Shown here piece by piece: positions 1 through 4,825 of a stretch of 23,697 bases of DNA. Below the pieces are notes generated by a model. The model made no database searches. It saw only the letters and a list, made by a program, of their open reading frames with translations, and was not told the DNA's origin. Position 1 is the stretch's first letter, and the number at the start of each line of letters is the position of its first letter. Source of the DNA: a virus; the IMG/VR virus record IMGVR_UViG_3300021438_000071, positions 1-23,697 of that record. One strand, given 5' to 3'. The position numbers and the translations under genes are program-made.

Positions 1-257
1 TCAAAGCTGGCAAACTCCTCAGCGTTCAGGCCAAAGTGGTTGGCCATAGCCAGGATCATGTCGGCTTTAGTAACCCTGGCCTGACCCTTAGCCGCGGTCT
101 TTGGCACGTACACTCCCTCACGGGAGAGTTTTGCCACAATCGACCGCACCGATTTGCCAAACTGCTCAGCAATCTGCTCAGTGCTCGTGCCGGTCATGTA
201 CAGGCCAACGATTTGTTGGGTTTGCTCAGGGGTGTAGTTTACAGTCTTGTCAGTCAT
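1..257 (-). CDS. HTH DNA-binding-like protein, paralog A (3' end cut by window)
   Basis: The leftward frame is open from 257 to the window edge, so the C-terminus is missing (about 85 codons visible). The N-terminal half matches two other genes here (894-1220 and 4826-5152): an opening of the type TVNYTPEQTQ, then GKSVRSIVAKLSREGVY. The block from 'EQIAEQFGKSVRSIV' onward has the look of a helix-turn-helix. After the shared block this copy differs: a basic linker (VPKTAAKGQARVTKAD), then a segment ending near LNAEEFASF. Two ATGs are adjacent (260 and 257). I chose 257 because AAAGGA at 264-269 is then 6 bases away and the protein aligns with its paralogs. A promoter lies at 302-330. The role is inferred to be a small phage DNA-binding regulator; the family name is not certain. 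Confidence 0.8.
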   Translation of the reverse strand, partial: MTDKTVNYTPEQTQQIVGLYMTGTSTEQIAEQFGKSVRSIVAKLSREGVYVPKTAAKGQARVTKADMILAMANHFGLNAEEFASF

Positions 258-301
258 CATATGTCCTTTGTGTTTCGGTTTCTGCGCTGCGTTAAGATTC
301 T

Positions 302-330
302 ATTATACGCTTGTCAGAAGGGAATATCAA
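302..330 (-). promoter_or_regulatory. Leftward sigma70-type promoter for paralog A
   Basis: Read on the - strand: -35 TTGATA (325-330), a 17-base spacer, -10 TATAAT (302-307). It lies across the end of the acidic small gene 314-439, so paralog A can be transcribed separately from it. Confidence 0.65.
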
Positions 331-439
331 GATCAAAATTACTAGGGTCAACCGGGTAGTCTGGGTAGTGGCGGTGGTCGAATTCCTCATCCTTCCAGTC
401 GTCCCACCACTCCTCACAATCGTCTCTAAAGTCTTTCAT
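314..439 (-). CDS. Small acidic protein, 41 residues, unknown function
   Basis: Leftward ORF of 41 codons plus TGA. It is supported by a good ribosome site (GTGAGGAACCG directly before ATG) and by its own promoter at 464-492. By hand count 15 of 41 residues are Asp or Glu, with a Trp-rich patch (EEWWDDWKDEE, about residues 9-19) and a His/Tyr/Pro-rich tail ending in DLDIPF. It has no Cys-based metal site, signal peptide or membrane segment. I do not recognise a family. Such an acidic early phage protein could bind a basic host protein or mimic nucleic acid, but nothing in the sequence proves that. Confidence 0.65.
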   Translation of the reverse strand: MKDFRDDCEEWWDDWKDEEFDHRHYPDYPVDPSNFDLDIPF

Positions 440-463
440 CGGTTCCTCACTGTCTAAGATTCT

Positions 464-492
464 ATTATACAGGGATTGACCAGGCACTACAA
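464..492 (-). promoter_or_regulatory. Leftward promoter for the acidic small gene
   Basis: On the - strand: -35 TTGTAG (487-492, a weak match), a 17-base spacer, -10 TATAAT (464-469). The start codon at 439 lies about 25 bases beyond the -10 box. The sequence after the -10 (AGAATCTTA) is shared with the promoter at 302-330. Confidence 0.55.
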
Positions 493-631
493 TATTAAAT
501 TTTTTGTGGTTGGCCAGGCCACAGTTAAATTTACACTTGACACGGTTGCTCTAACACTGTACACTTGCTCGCGGCCAGCACCCTCAAGAATTTGCACTAG
601 ATTCGGCACTGGCGCAGCAGGCCTAGCGCCT

Positions 632-716
632 GCACCAAAGTGGTGCGCGATTGCACCAAAGTGGTGCGTGCCCCAACTTGGTGCGCCCCAGAACGGTGCA
701 TGCACCAAAGTGGTGC
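632..716. repeat. Iteron-like array of 15-base imperfect palindromes
   Basis: Three exact copies of GCACCAAAGTGGTGC (632-646, 653-667, 702-716) surround two degenerate copies (670-684 GCCCCAACTTGGTGC and 685-699 GCCCCAGAACGGTGC). Each is a short palindrome, GCACCA / TGGTGC around AAG. Successive starts are 21, 17, 15 and 17 bases apart. The array sits in a gene-free stretch (470-893) and is GC-richer than its surroundings. It could be an operator cluster or origin-type iterons; the sequence alone does not decide. The rest of 493-631 shows nothing else I can support. Confidence 0.8.
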
Positions 717-747
717 GCACCTGGCCGGTGCTTAGGGTAAACCCTAT

Positions 748-817
748 TAGGGAAAGTCCCTATGTTGTATTTTTGCAAAAACCCTTGACACGCGCCCAAT
801 TATACAAGTATAATTGG
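748..817 (+). promoter_or_regulatory. Regulatory cassette copy 1: operator palindrome plus rightward promoter
   Basis: Contains the palindrome TAGGGAAAGTCCCTA (748-762), the motif TGTTGTATTTTTGC (763-776), and a rightward promoter: -35 TTGACA (785-790), 18 bases, TATAAT (809-814). The -10 box lies in an inverted repeat with arms CCAATTATAC (796-805) and GTATAATTGG (808-817). The palindrome/TGTTGTA block is inverted relative to copies 2, 3 and 5. No rightward gene follows; a terminator is met at 857-884. Confidence 0.6.
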
Positions 818-819
818 CG

Positions 820-884
820 CCATTTTTAATTATATTTTTTATAATGATTTACATAAAATAAAAGCGGCAATTGCCGCTTTTATT
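820..884 (+). ncRNA. Possible short rightward RNA between promoter 785-814 and terminator 857-884
   Basis: The rightward promoter would start RNA near 820, and the palindromic terminator at 857-884 would end it after about 60 bases. There is no ORF inside. An AT hairpin (ATTATA 829-834 / TATAAT 840-845) precedes the terminator. The RNA is inferred only from promoter and terminator geometry. Confidence 0.3.
857..884. terminator. Bidirectional intrinsic terminator
   Basis: Perfect 28-base palindrome with arms AATAAAAGCGGCAA and its complement. The GC core is flanked by A and T runs on both sides, so it can end transcription in either direction. It lies 10 bases beyond the leftward stop of 894-1220. 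Confidence 0.8.
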
Positions 885-893
885 AAACCTGGA

Positions 894-1220
894 TTAAATA
901 GGTTTTGAATTTGCCAATGCCTCAAAAATTGCTTTTAGTGCAGATTTATTAGCCTTGGTCAGCGATTCAACGTCATTTTCTGGCAATCGGAGAATTGCAC
1001 CAATTGCATCAGCGTGCGCGTCTTTTTTAACCACCGGCTCGCCAGTTTTTGTTTTATATTGTTTTTTCTGATAAACACCCTCACGCGAAAGTTTAGCAAC
1101 AATCGAGCGAACAGATTTACCAAATTGCATAGCCAATTGCTCAACGGCAACACCAGATTGATAATCGGCAATCAGGCTTTGGGTTTGTTCTTGGGTATAG
1201 TTTACGGTTTTTTCAGTCAT
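894..1220 (-). CDS. HTH DNA-binding-like protein, paralog B (108 residues)
   Basis: Leftward gene preceded by CGGAG and a promoter at 1245-1273, and closed by the terminator at 857-884. Residues about 26-50 (EQLAMQFGKSVRSIVAKLS and on) look like a helix-turn-helix. This is followed by a basic segment (KKQYKTKTG, 52-60) and an acidic, helical C-terminal part rich in Lys and Ala. By hand alignment it is identical to 4826-5152 at 90 of 108 positions. Residues 34-108 differ at only three positions, although the DNA carries many silent differences. Most amino-acid change is in the first 33 residues, where partner or operator choice might differ. The role is inferred to be transcriptional regulation; the family is not named with certainty. 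Confidence 0.88.
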   Translation of the reverse strand: MTEKTVNYTQEQTQSLIADYQSGVAVEQLAMQFGKSVRSIVAKLSREGVYQKKQYKTKTGEPVVKKDAHADAIGAILRLPENDVESLTKANKSALKAIFEALANSKPI

Positions 1221-1244
1221 TGCGTTTTCTCCGAGTAAGTGTAT

Positions 1245-1273
1245 ATTGTACAGTAGTCTAGCGGTAAAATCAA
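1245..1273 (-). promoter_or_regulatory. Leftward promoter for HTH paralog B
   Basis: On the - strand: -35 TTGATT (1268-1273), a 17-base spacer, -10 TACAAT (1245-1250), followed by CGGAG and the ATG at 1220. No terminator separates it from 1281-1622, so read-through from the upstream operon is also possible. Confidence 0.6.
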
Positions 1274-1280
1274 GTCTAAA

Positions 1281-1622
1281 TTATTCGTGGTCTAGGTCAG
1301 CAAGGTAAATATTAGGCAAATCAAATGCGTGTTTCATTGCAATTGCCATCATAATAAAATTATTACCATGCCATTCTACAATCTTATTCTCCTGCTGCCA
1401 TGCATGAATTAATTCGTGGGCAATCAATTCGTCAATTGTACGCCGAGCGGTAATATCCTGATTGCCCAGATATAGGGTAATCTTATGCGCTTTTAAATTA
1501 CCGCGATTACTAAACTTTGGCAAATAAACTGCATCCGAATGTTTATTGCTTTTAGTTTTAAAAGTCAATTCCACGGGAAATTGCAGTTTTAAAAACTCAA
1601 TGTAATATGCGAGGTTTTCCAT
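1281..1622 (-). CDS. SprT-like zinc metalloprotease 1 (113 residues)
   Basis: The zinc protease motif HELIH (H69, E70, H73) is clear, with a further His at 85 in EWHGNNF that suits the third metal ligand of the SprT/SPRTN fold. The protein is short and consists of the catalytic core only, with no C-terminal Cys-type zinc ribbon. I chose the ATG at 1622, one base after the TAA of the upstream exonuclease (TAAAATG), because it gives tight coupling. A longer frame to 1688 would overlap that gene and adds 22 unlikely residues. SprT-like proteins cut proteins bound to DNA in other organisms; the substrate here is unknown. Position next to an exonuclease suggests a DNA metabolism operon. Confidence 0.85.
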   Translation of the reverse strand: MENLAYYIEFLKLQFPVELTFKTKSNKHSDAVYLPKFSNRGNLKAHKITLYLGNQDITARRTIDELIAHELIHAWQQENKIVEWHGNNFIMMAIAMKHAFDLPNIYLADLDHE

Positions 1623-1623
1623 T

Positions 1624-2325
1624 TTAGATTGCCTTGTAAAAATCTTTGACTTGAAAGTTTTTCCAGTTATGTGCGATAATGTTATCACGCCAATTGCGAC
1701 GTTTTAGAATATTGACCAAGATTGGCAATTCGAAATCTTGTGCATCTTCTAATGCGGTATGGGGTTCTTCAATAAACTCGCCATTAAGAAAAGCAAAAAC
1801 AGATTCCGCAGTAGTTTTAATGGACATATTGCCCAGTTTAGTCGGAGCATTAAAAAGATGATTGTTTAATGCAAATTGACGATAGGGCTTTTTGCAAATA
1901 TTGCCAATAGCGGCTTGCCATAGGCAAAACGATTCTGCAAAACCCGACAAGTCAATACCGGTATTCTGGCATTTTTGTTTATCAAACACCAGATTGTAAG
2001 CGGTTAATGTAGGATTGTATTTACCAATGGCTTTTTGAATCCACGCATTGATCGCGGCAACAGACGCCAATTGCCGCCGACCTTGATCAAGCATTGCAAA
2101 ATATTCGGCTTGCTTTTTGCTTGCGTATTCACGCGACCACATCTCGGAATTGCTTTTTGTTTTGTCATAAAATAAATCCATTGTGTCAAAATGCCCGCGA
2201 ACCAATACCGCGCATTTTGTATAAATGCGACCATTGCGATCACAGATTACAATGGCAAAATCTGCAACAGTATCGTTGCAGGTGGTTTCAGTGTCGAGAA
2301 TTGCAAAAAACTGTTTTTTGGCCAT
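1624..2325 (-). CDS. DEDDh 3'-5' exonuclease, DnaQ-like (233 residues)
   Basis: All three exonuclease motifs of the DnaQ/RNase T type are visible: ExoI LDTETT (D11, E13), ExoII AYNLVFDK (N111, D115) and ExoIII HTALEDAQD (H189, D194), giving a DEDDh active site with two metals. The expected activity is 3'-5' removal of nucleotides from DNA or RNA. I chose the start MAKKQFFAILDT at 2325, since the family begins a few residues before ExoI. The open frame continues to 2520, but that part encodes the promoter and operator sequences (2365-2520) and is not protein. Ribosome site weak. It is first in an operon with the SprT-like gene, driven by the promoter at 2365-2393. Confidence 0.9.
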   Translation of the reverse strand: MAKKQFFAILDTETTCNDTVADFAIVICDRNGRIYTKCAVLVRGHFDTMDLFYDKTKSNSEMWSREYASKKQAEYFAMLDQGRRQLASVAAINAWIQKAIGKYNPTLTAYNLVFDKQKCQNTGIDLSGFAESFCLWQAAIGNICKKPYRQFALNNHLFNAPTKLGNMSIKTTAESVFAFLNGEFIEEPHTALEDAQDFELPILVNILKRRNWRDNIIAHNWKNFQVKDFYKAI

Positions 2326-2364
2326 GATATAGATTGTGAGCCAGGGCACGTCGCCCAAGTCATA

Positions 2365-2393
2365 ACTATACACGAATTTTCGGCCCATGCCAA
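2365..2393 (-). promoter_or_regulatory. Leftward promoter for the exonuclease/SprT operon
   Basis: On the - strand: -35 TTGGCA (2388-2393), 17 bases, -10 TATAGT (2365-2370). The spacer end GAAAATTCGTG is shared with the promoter at 5188-5216. Confidence 0.7.
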
Positions 2394-2398
2394 CAAGT

Positions 2399-2490
2399 GC
2401 AAAAATACAACATAGGGGATTTCCCCTATTGACAAAAAATTTTGGCCGTGGTAAAATTTTGGCGCCAAGCGTTGTATAAATACAACACAA
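2399..2490 (+). promoter_or_regulatory. Regulatory cassette copy 2a: motif, palindrome, rightward promoter
   Basis: Holds GCAAAAATACAACA (2399-2412), the palindrome TAGGGGATTTCCCCTA (2413-2428), then directly TTGACA (2429-2434), 17 bases, TAAAAT (2452-2457), GGCGCC and a partial GTTGTA..TACAAC repeat (2471-2486). Exactly 35 bases separate this -35 box from the leftward one at 2388-2393, as in copies 3 and 5. Confidence 0.6.
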
Positions 2491-2506
2491 ATTTTTCAAA
2501 TTTTGC

Positions 2507-2570
2507 TTGACGCGGCCCAAAATTATATGGTATAATTTTGGCGCAATGTGTTGTATTTTTACAACACATT
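2507..2570 (+). promoter_or_regulatory. Regulatory cassette copy 2b: second rightward promoter with two inverted repeats
   Basis: -35 TTGACG (2507-2512), 18 bases, TATAAT (2531-2536) with extended TGG. The -10 lies in an inverted repeat CCAAAATTATA (2517-2527) / TATAATTTTGG (2531-2541). This is followed by a hairpin AATGTGTTGTA (2545-2555) / TACAACACATT (2560-2570) that ends 5 bases short of the leftward stop codon at 2576. It points against the 2576-2758 gene. Confidence 0.6.
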
Positions 2571-2575
2571 TTATA

Positions 2576-2758
2576 TTAATCGTCAGAATTATCGCGATTC
2601 ATTATTTCAATTAATAAATCAATTTCACGTTCAAAGTCTGATTCCGTCCATTGGCTAGTATCAATCCAACGCGGACGCACGCCCATTGCATCCTTGTAAG
2701 CGTCCCAGTGGGTTATTGCCAATTGCTGCAATTTGGGTAATTGATCCCAGGGTATCAT
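2576..2758 (-). CDS. Conserved-type phage hypothetical protein, 60 residues
   Basis: Starts with ATG overlapping the stop of the upstream gene by one base (TAATG). It contains WDAYKDAMGVRPRW (about residues 18-31), a pattern I associate with small conserved phage proteins of unknown function, and an acidic C-terminal helix (ESDFEREIDLLIEIMNRD). No membrane segment or catalytic motif. Last of a three-gene operon after a HAD phosphatase. Confidence 0.75.
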   Translation of the reverse strand: MIPWDQLPKLQQLAITHWDAYKDAMGVRPRWIDTSQWTESDFEREIDLLIEIMNRDNSDD

Positions 2759-2853
2759 TATACAGCCCCAATAAAGGTAAGATAAGCGATTGCAAAAACG
2801 CTGGCAATCAGCGCATAAAAAACAATTCGATCTGGATCGTTATTGTTTGTCAT
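2758..2853 (-). CDS. Very small single-pass membrane protein, 31 residues
   Basis: ATG at 2853 lies one base past the TAA of the HAD gene, with AAGGAC as ribosome site. A polar start (MTNNNDPDR) is followed by about 20 hydrophobic residues (IVFYALIASVFAIAYLTFIG) and almost no tail, so it is probably a single inner-membrane helix. The longer frame back to 2967 overlaps the HAD gene and is unlikely. Function unknown. Confidence 0.6.
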   Translation of the reverse strand: MTNNNDPDRIVFYALIASVFAIAYLTFIGAV

Positions 2854-2854
2854 T

Positions 2855-3334
2855 TTAATGTCCTTGTTTGCTAGGAATATACTCGCCGCGAATATTAAAG
2901 TAATCGCATACCGCTTTAAGATAATGCACGTTATCCTCATAGAAAACAACGTCATCCATTGCGGCAAGATTAATATTAGCCGTTTTGAAACATTCGATCA
3001 AGCCGTTAATCTTTAGCGTGGAACCTGATTGTTGATCGTCACGAGTGCGCGAGATAACATAATCGGGAACACCTAAAACCTCGCGCATAAACTGCCAATC
3101 GGGTTCATTCATAACCCGCGCAGTCGCAATGATAGTATAACATTCTGCGTCCATGCAATCTTGCTGATATTTATCAGCCAGTGGCAATAGGCCATCCAAC
3201 ATTGCCAAGTGTTGATGATCTCGCCAGTAGCCAATATCAATGCGCTCGCCTGCGTCGGTGAGAATAGTCCGATAACGGTGGCTTGAATCCACAATAGTGC
3301 CGTCCATGTCATAGATAGCGATTCGCTTGATCAT
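2855..3334 (-). CDS. HAD-superfamily phosphatase, polynucleotide 3'-phosphatase-like (159 residues)
   Basis: HAD motif I is YDMDGTIVD (nucleophile D9, D11), motif II is IIATAR (T71), a Lys at 108 suits motif III, and FYEDN (E133, D134) is motif IV. Size and motif layout resemble the phosphatase half of T4 polynucleotide kinase and related phage HAD enzymes, suggesting removal of 3' phosphates from nucleic acid ends. A nucleotide or small-molecule substrate is also possible. I chose ATG 3334 because GGAAG precedes it and motif I falls at residues 8-14. The open frame back to 3436 covers promoter sequence. It is the first gene after the promoter at 3366-3394. Confidence 0.85.
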   Translation of the reverse strand: MIKRIAIYDMDGTIVDSSHRYRTILTDAGERIDIGYWRDHQHLAMLDGLLPLADKYQQDCMDAECYTIIATARVMNEPDWQFMREVLGVPDYVISRTRDDQQSGSTLKINGLIECFKTANINLAAMDDVVFYEDNVHYLKAVCDYFNIRGEYIPSKQGH

Positions 3335-3365
3335 CTTGCTTCCTTGCGTTGTGTCCATGTAGAGA

Positions 3366-3394
3366 ATTATACACGAAAAATCGGGTTGTGCCAG
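3366..3394 (-). promoter_or_regulatory. Leftward promoter for the HAD phosphatase operon
   Basis: On the - strand: -35 CTGGCA (3389-3394), 17 bases, -10 TATAAT (3366-3371), followed by TCTCTACATGG, also seen in near form at 4073. Confidence 0.7.
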
Positions 3395-3399
3395 GTTTT

Positions 3400-3491
3400 G
3401 CAAAAATACAACATTAGGGGAAACCCCTATTGACACGCTCCAATTTTACATGGTAAAATTGGCGCCACAGGTGTTGTAAATTTACAACACC
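3400..3491 (+). promoter_or_regulatory. Regulatory cassette copy 3: motif, palindrome, rightward promoter, hairpin
   Basis: GCAAAAATACAACA (3400-3413), palindrome TAGGGGAAACCCCTA (3415-3429), -35 TTGACA (3430-3435), 18 bases, TAAAAT (3454-3459). The -10 lies in the repeat CCAATTTTAC (3440-3449) / GTAAAATTGG (3453-3462). A perfect 22-base palindrome with arm GGTGTTGTAAA follows (3470-3491). The cassette faces the 3' end of the leftward gene at 3504. Confidence 0.65.
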
Positions 3492-3503
3492 CTGGCTTGT
3501 TAT

Positions 3504-3683
3504 TTATTCAATAACGAATTCCAATTTACGCTTTACGGTAATTGGTTGAACCTTAAACCATTCCAGATCGTCAAAATCTGCATCGGTTAATTCAAAACCG
3601 AATTGCAAGTCTTGCCAAACTTCGTCAATTGAATTACCCATTGACATAATGTCATCACCATTAATGCTTTTTGCCATAAACAT
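3504..3683 (-). CDS. Small acidic hypothetical protein, 59 residues
   Basis: Third gene of the 4046-3504 operon. AAAGGAG in the end of the upstream gene is only about 2 bases from an ATG at 3689 (which overlaps that gene's TGA) but 7 bases from the ATG at 3683, so I chose 3683 (start MFMAKSINGDD). The middle is acidic with aromatic residues (ELTDADFDDLEWF). No recognised motif. A small inverted repeat GTTATT/AATAAC (3499-3515) spans the stop codon. Confidence 0.7.
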   Translation of the reverse strand: MFMAKSINGDDIMSMGNSIDEVWQDLQFGFELTDADFDDLEWFKVQPITVKRKLEFVIE

Positions 3684-3685
3684 AG

Positions 3686-3883
3686 TCATTCTCCTTTACC
3701 AAAGTATTGTTTAGCATCAATCAAATGTTTTGCAGTGCGATAAACTCTAGTTAACAGTGCATTATAATCCAATTCTATCATCTCGTGCATTTTAACAGAT
3801 TCTACAAAGTAAATCAATTCGTCACGAGTTAATTGCGAGGTTTCAAACCTTGCAGCCTGTTCAATTAAATGAAATTTATTCAT
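3686..3883 (-). CDS. Hypothetical helical protein, 65 residues
   Basis: I chose the start MNKFHLIEQAARF at 3883, where its ATG overlaps the last codons of the upstream gene; the earlier ATG at 3901 has no ribosome site. Predicted to be mostly helical with charged and hydrophobic residues alternating (TRDELIYFVESVKMHEM). No catalytic motif seen. Middle gene of a three-gene overlapping operon. Confidence 0.7.
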   Translation of the reverse strand: MNKFHLIEQAARFETSQLTRDELIYFVESVKMHEMIELDYNALLTRVYRTAKHLIDAKQYFGKGE

Positions 3884-4046
3884 CGCCAAATCCCCAACCA
3901 TTAAACAGTTTAGCCAATTTTGAACGCTTTTTATTTGGAATAACCCTAGGCTTAAATGGGCTATTTACAAATAGTGGTTTATGCGCCCTAGCATCTGGTT
4001 TGCTGGCCCGCTTCATTGCTAATTCTAAATGCAGTTTAGTCGCCAT
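3876..4046 (-). CDS. Small basic hypothetical protein, 56 residues
   Basis: Leftward ORF with CGGAG before ATG 4046 and the promoter at 4073-4101 upstream. Lys/Arg-rich throughout (KRASKPDARAHKP; PRVIPNKKRSKLAKLF), ending in GWGFGDE. The charge suggests nucleic-acid or membrane-surface binding, but no family is recognised. Its stop codon lies inside the next gene's start (ATGAATAA), which suggests translational coupling. Confidence 0.7.
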   Translation of the reverse strand: MATKLHLELAMKRASKPDARAHKPLFVNSPFKPRVIPNKKRSKLAKLFNGWGFGDE

Positions 4047-4072
4047 CGTTTTGTCTCCGATCCATGTAGAGT

Positions 4073-4101
4073 ATTATACAGGGTTTTCTAGATTGTGCAA
4101 G
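4073..4101 (-). promoter_or_regulatory. Leftward promoter for the 4046-3504 operon
   Basis: On the - strand: -10 TATAAT (4073-4078); at 17 bases the -35 is CTTGCA (4096-4101), a weak match. It resembles the 3366 promoter downstream of the -10. Confidence 0.6.
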
Positions 4102-4110
4102 CCCGCCAAG

Positions 4111-4230
4111 TGCGACACGGTGTCGCAGGGTTTCCCCTAGTGTTGTATTTTTGCCCAAAGGGTTGACACGGGCTGCCAATATTATGGTATAATATTGGCG
4201 CCAGCGTGTTGTATTTTTACAACACCTGGC
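4111..4230 (+). promoter_or_regulatory. Regulatory cassette copy 4: extra inverted repeat, rightward promoter, hairpin
   Basis: An additional near-palindrome TGCGACAC-g-GTGTCGCA (4111-4127) comes first, then TTTCCCCTAG and TGTTGTATTTTTGC (4141-4154) in the inverted orientation. The rightward promoter is TTGACA (4163-4168), 19 bases, TATAAT (4188-4193), within arms GCCAATATTAT (4175-4185) / ATAATATTGGC (4189-4199). The hairpin GCCAG-c-GTGTTGTA / TACAACAC-CTGGC (4200-4230) lies 5 bases from the leftward stop at 4235. Confidence 0.65.
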
Positions 4231-4234
4231 CATA

Positions 4235-4441
4235 TTAAATTACATAACGAACAATTCCGATTACGTTGGCAATTAAAAATGCGCCATTTAATACGCCTAA
4301 TGCTTTATCACGTCGCGCTATTGCAATTATTAACCATGATATTGTACCAGTGATAAAACAGATATATCCCCAATTCATTAATCCGAAAGCAACAAGAAAA
4401 GATCCCGCTATGCTGGCAATTGTGCCAATCCATGCCAACAT
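4235..4441 (-). CDS. Small polytopic membrane protein, 68 residues
   Basis: Two to three hydrophobic segments: about residues 3-22 (ending in GSFLVAFGLMNW), 24-41 (FITGTISWLIIAIA) and 50-66 (LNGAFLIANVIGIVRYV), separated by a short basic turn (RRDK). The layout resembles small phage membrane proteins sometimes labelled PnuC-like fragments, but it is too short for a full transporter. Start codon overlaps the stop of the SprT-like gene (TAATG). Function unknown; an inner-membrane location is likely. Confidence 0.75.
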   Translation of the reverse strand: MLAWIGTIASIAGSFLVAFGLMNWGYICFITGTISWLIIAIARRDKALGVLNGAFLIANVIGIVRYVI

Positions 4442-4803
4442 TATAATTCCATGTCGTGATAGGTAACGGGATCAACGCCATAGTCTAACATTATTTTTTG
4501 CCATGTTCTACCATGCCAGCGATTGCCTTGTGGTACGCCATTAAGGTTATAGTCTACCTGATGCGCTATTTCATGTATCAAAATTTCGCCTAGCATACGA
4601 TCATAATGCTTATCGAAAAACTTAGTACCTAAATCAATGTAATTTGCTTCCATAAAGCAACGCCCTGCTGTTTTTGTAAGCCTACCATTAAGTTTAATGG
4701 TAGGCTTATCAAAGCCTAGCAACCCAGTATAAATGCTAGTATAACGAACCCATATCTTAGTCGCCTGAGCCTGAATGGTGGCGTTTAGTGTTGCGATGGT
4801 CAT
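4441..4803 (-). CDS. SprT-like zinc metalloprotease 2 (120 residues)
   Basis: Zinc motif HEIAH (H77, E78, H81) with a downstream His (H97, in RWHGRTWQKIM) matches the SprT pattern of HExxH followed by a further His before a conserved Trp. TAGRCF at 45-50 fits the strand preceding the catalytic helix in this family. Compared with SprT-like gene 1 (1281-1622) it is clearly different in sequence, so the window holds two distinct members. The start at 4803 has AGGA about 9 bases upstream. It lies in the operon 5152-4235 between an HTH protein and a membrane protein. Substrate unknown. Confidence 0.87.
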   Translation of the reverse strand: MTIATLNATIQAQATKIWVRYTSIYTGLLGFDKPTIKLNGRLTKTAGRCFMEANYIDLGTKFFDKHYDRMLGEILIHEIAHQVDYNLNGVPQGNRWHGRTWQKIMLDYGVDPVTYHDMEL

Positions 4804-4825
4804 GGGTTCGTTATCCTATGGTTAC

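Noticed and set aside
632-716. CRISPR array reading of the repeats
   Set aside because: Units are 15 bases with 0-6 base gaps, no spacers, no cas genes.
476-829. 117-codon rightward ORF (and 487-720 leftward) over the repeat array
   Set aside because: No ribosome site. The frame is made of palindromic repeats, promoter and operator motifs, so it is open by composition.
2326-2520. N-terminal extension of the exonuclease frame
   Set aside because: It covers the leftward promoter and the cassette; ExoI already begins at residue 8 from the ATG at 2325.
3335-3436. N-terminal extension of the HAD phosphatase frame
   Set aside because: It translates promoter and operator DNA; a good ribosome site precedes 3334.
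4036-4233. 65-codon leftward ORF upstream of the basic small gene
   Set aside because: It runs through the cassette hairpins and promoter and has no ribosome site; the real start at 4046 is in another frame.
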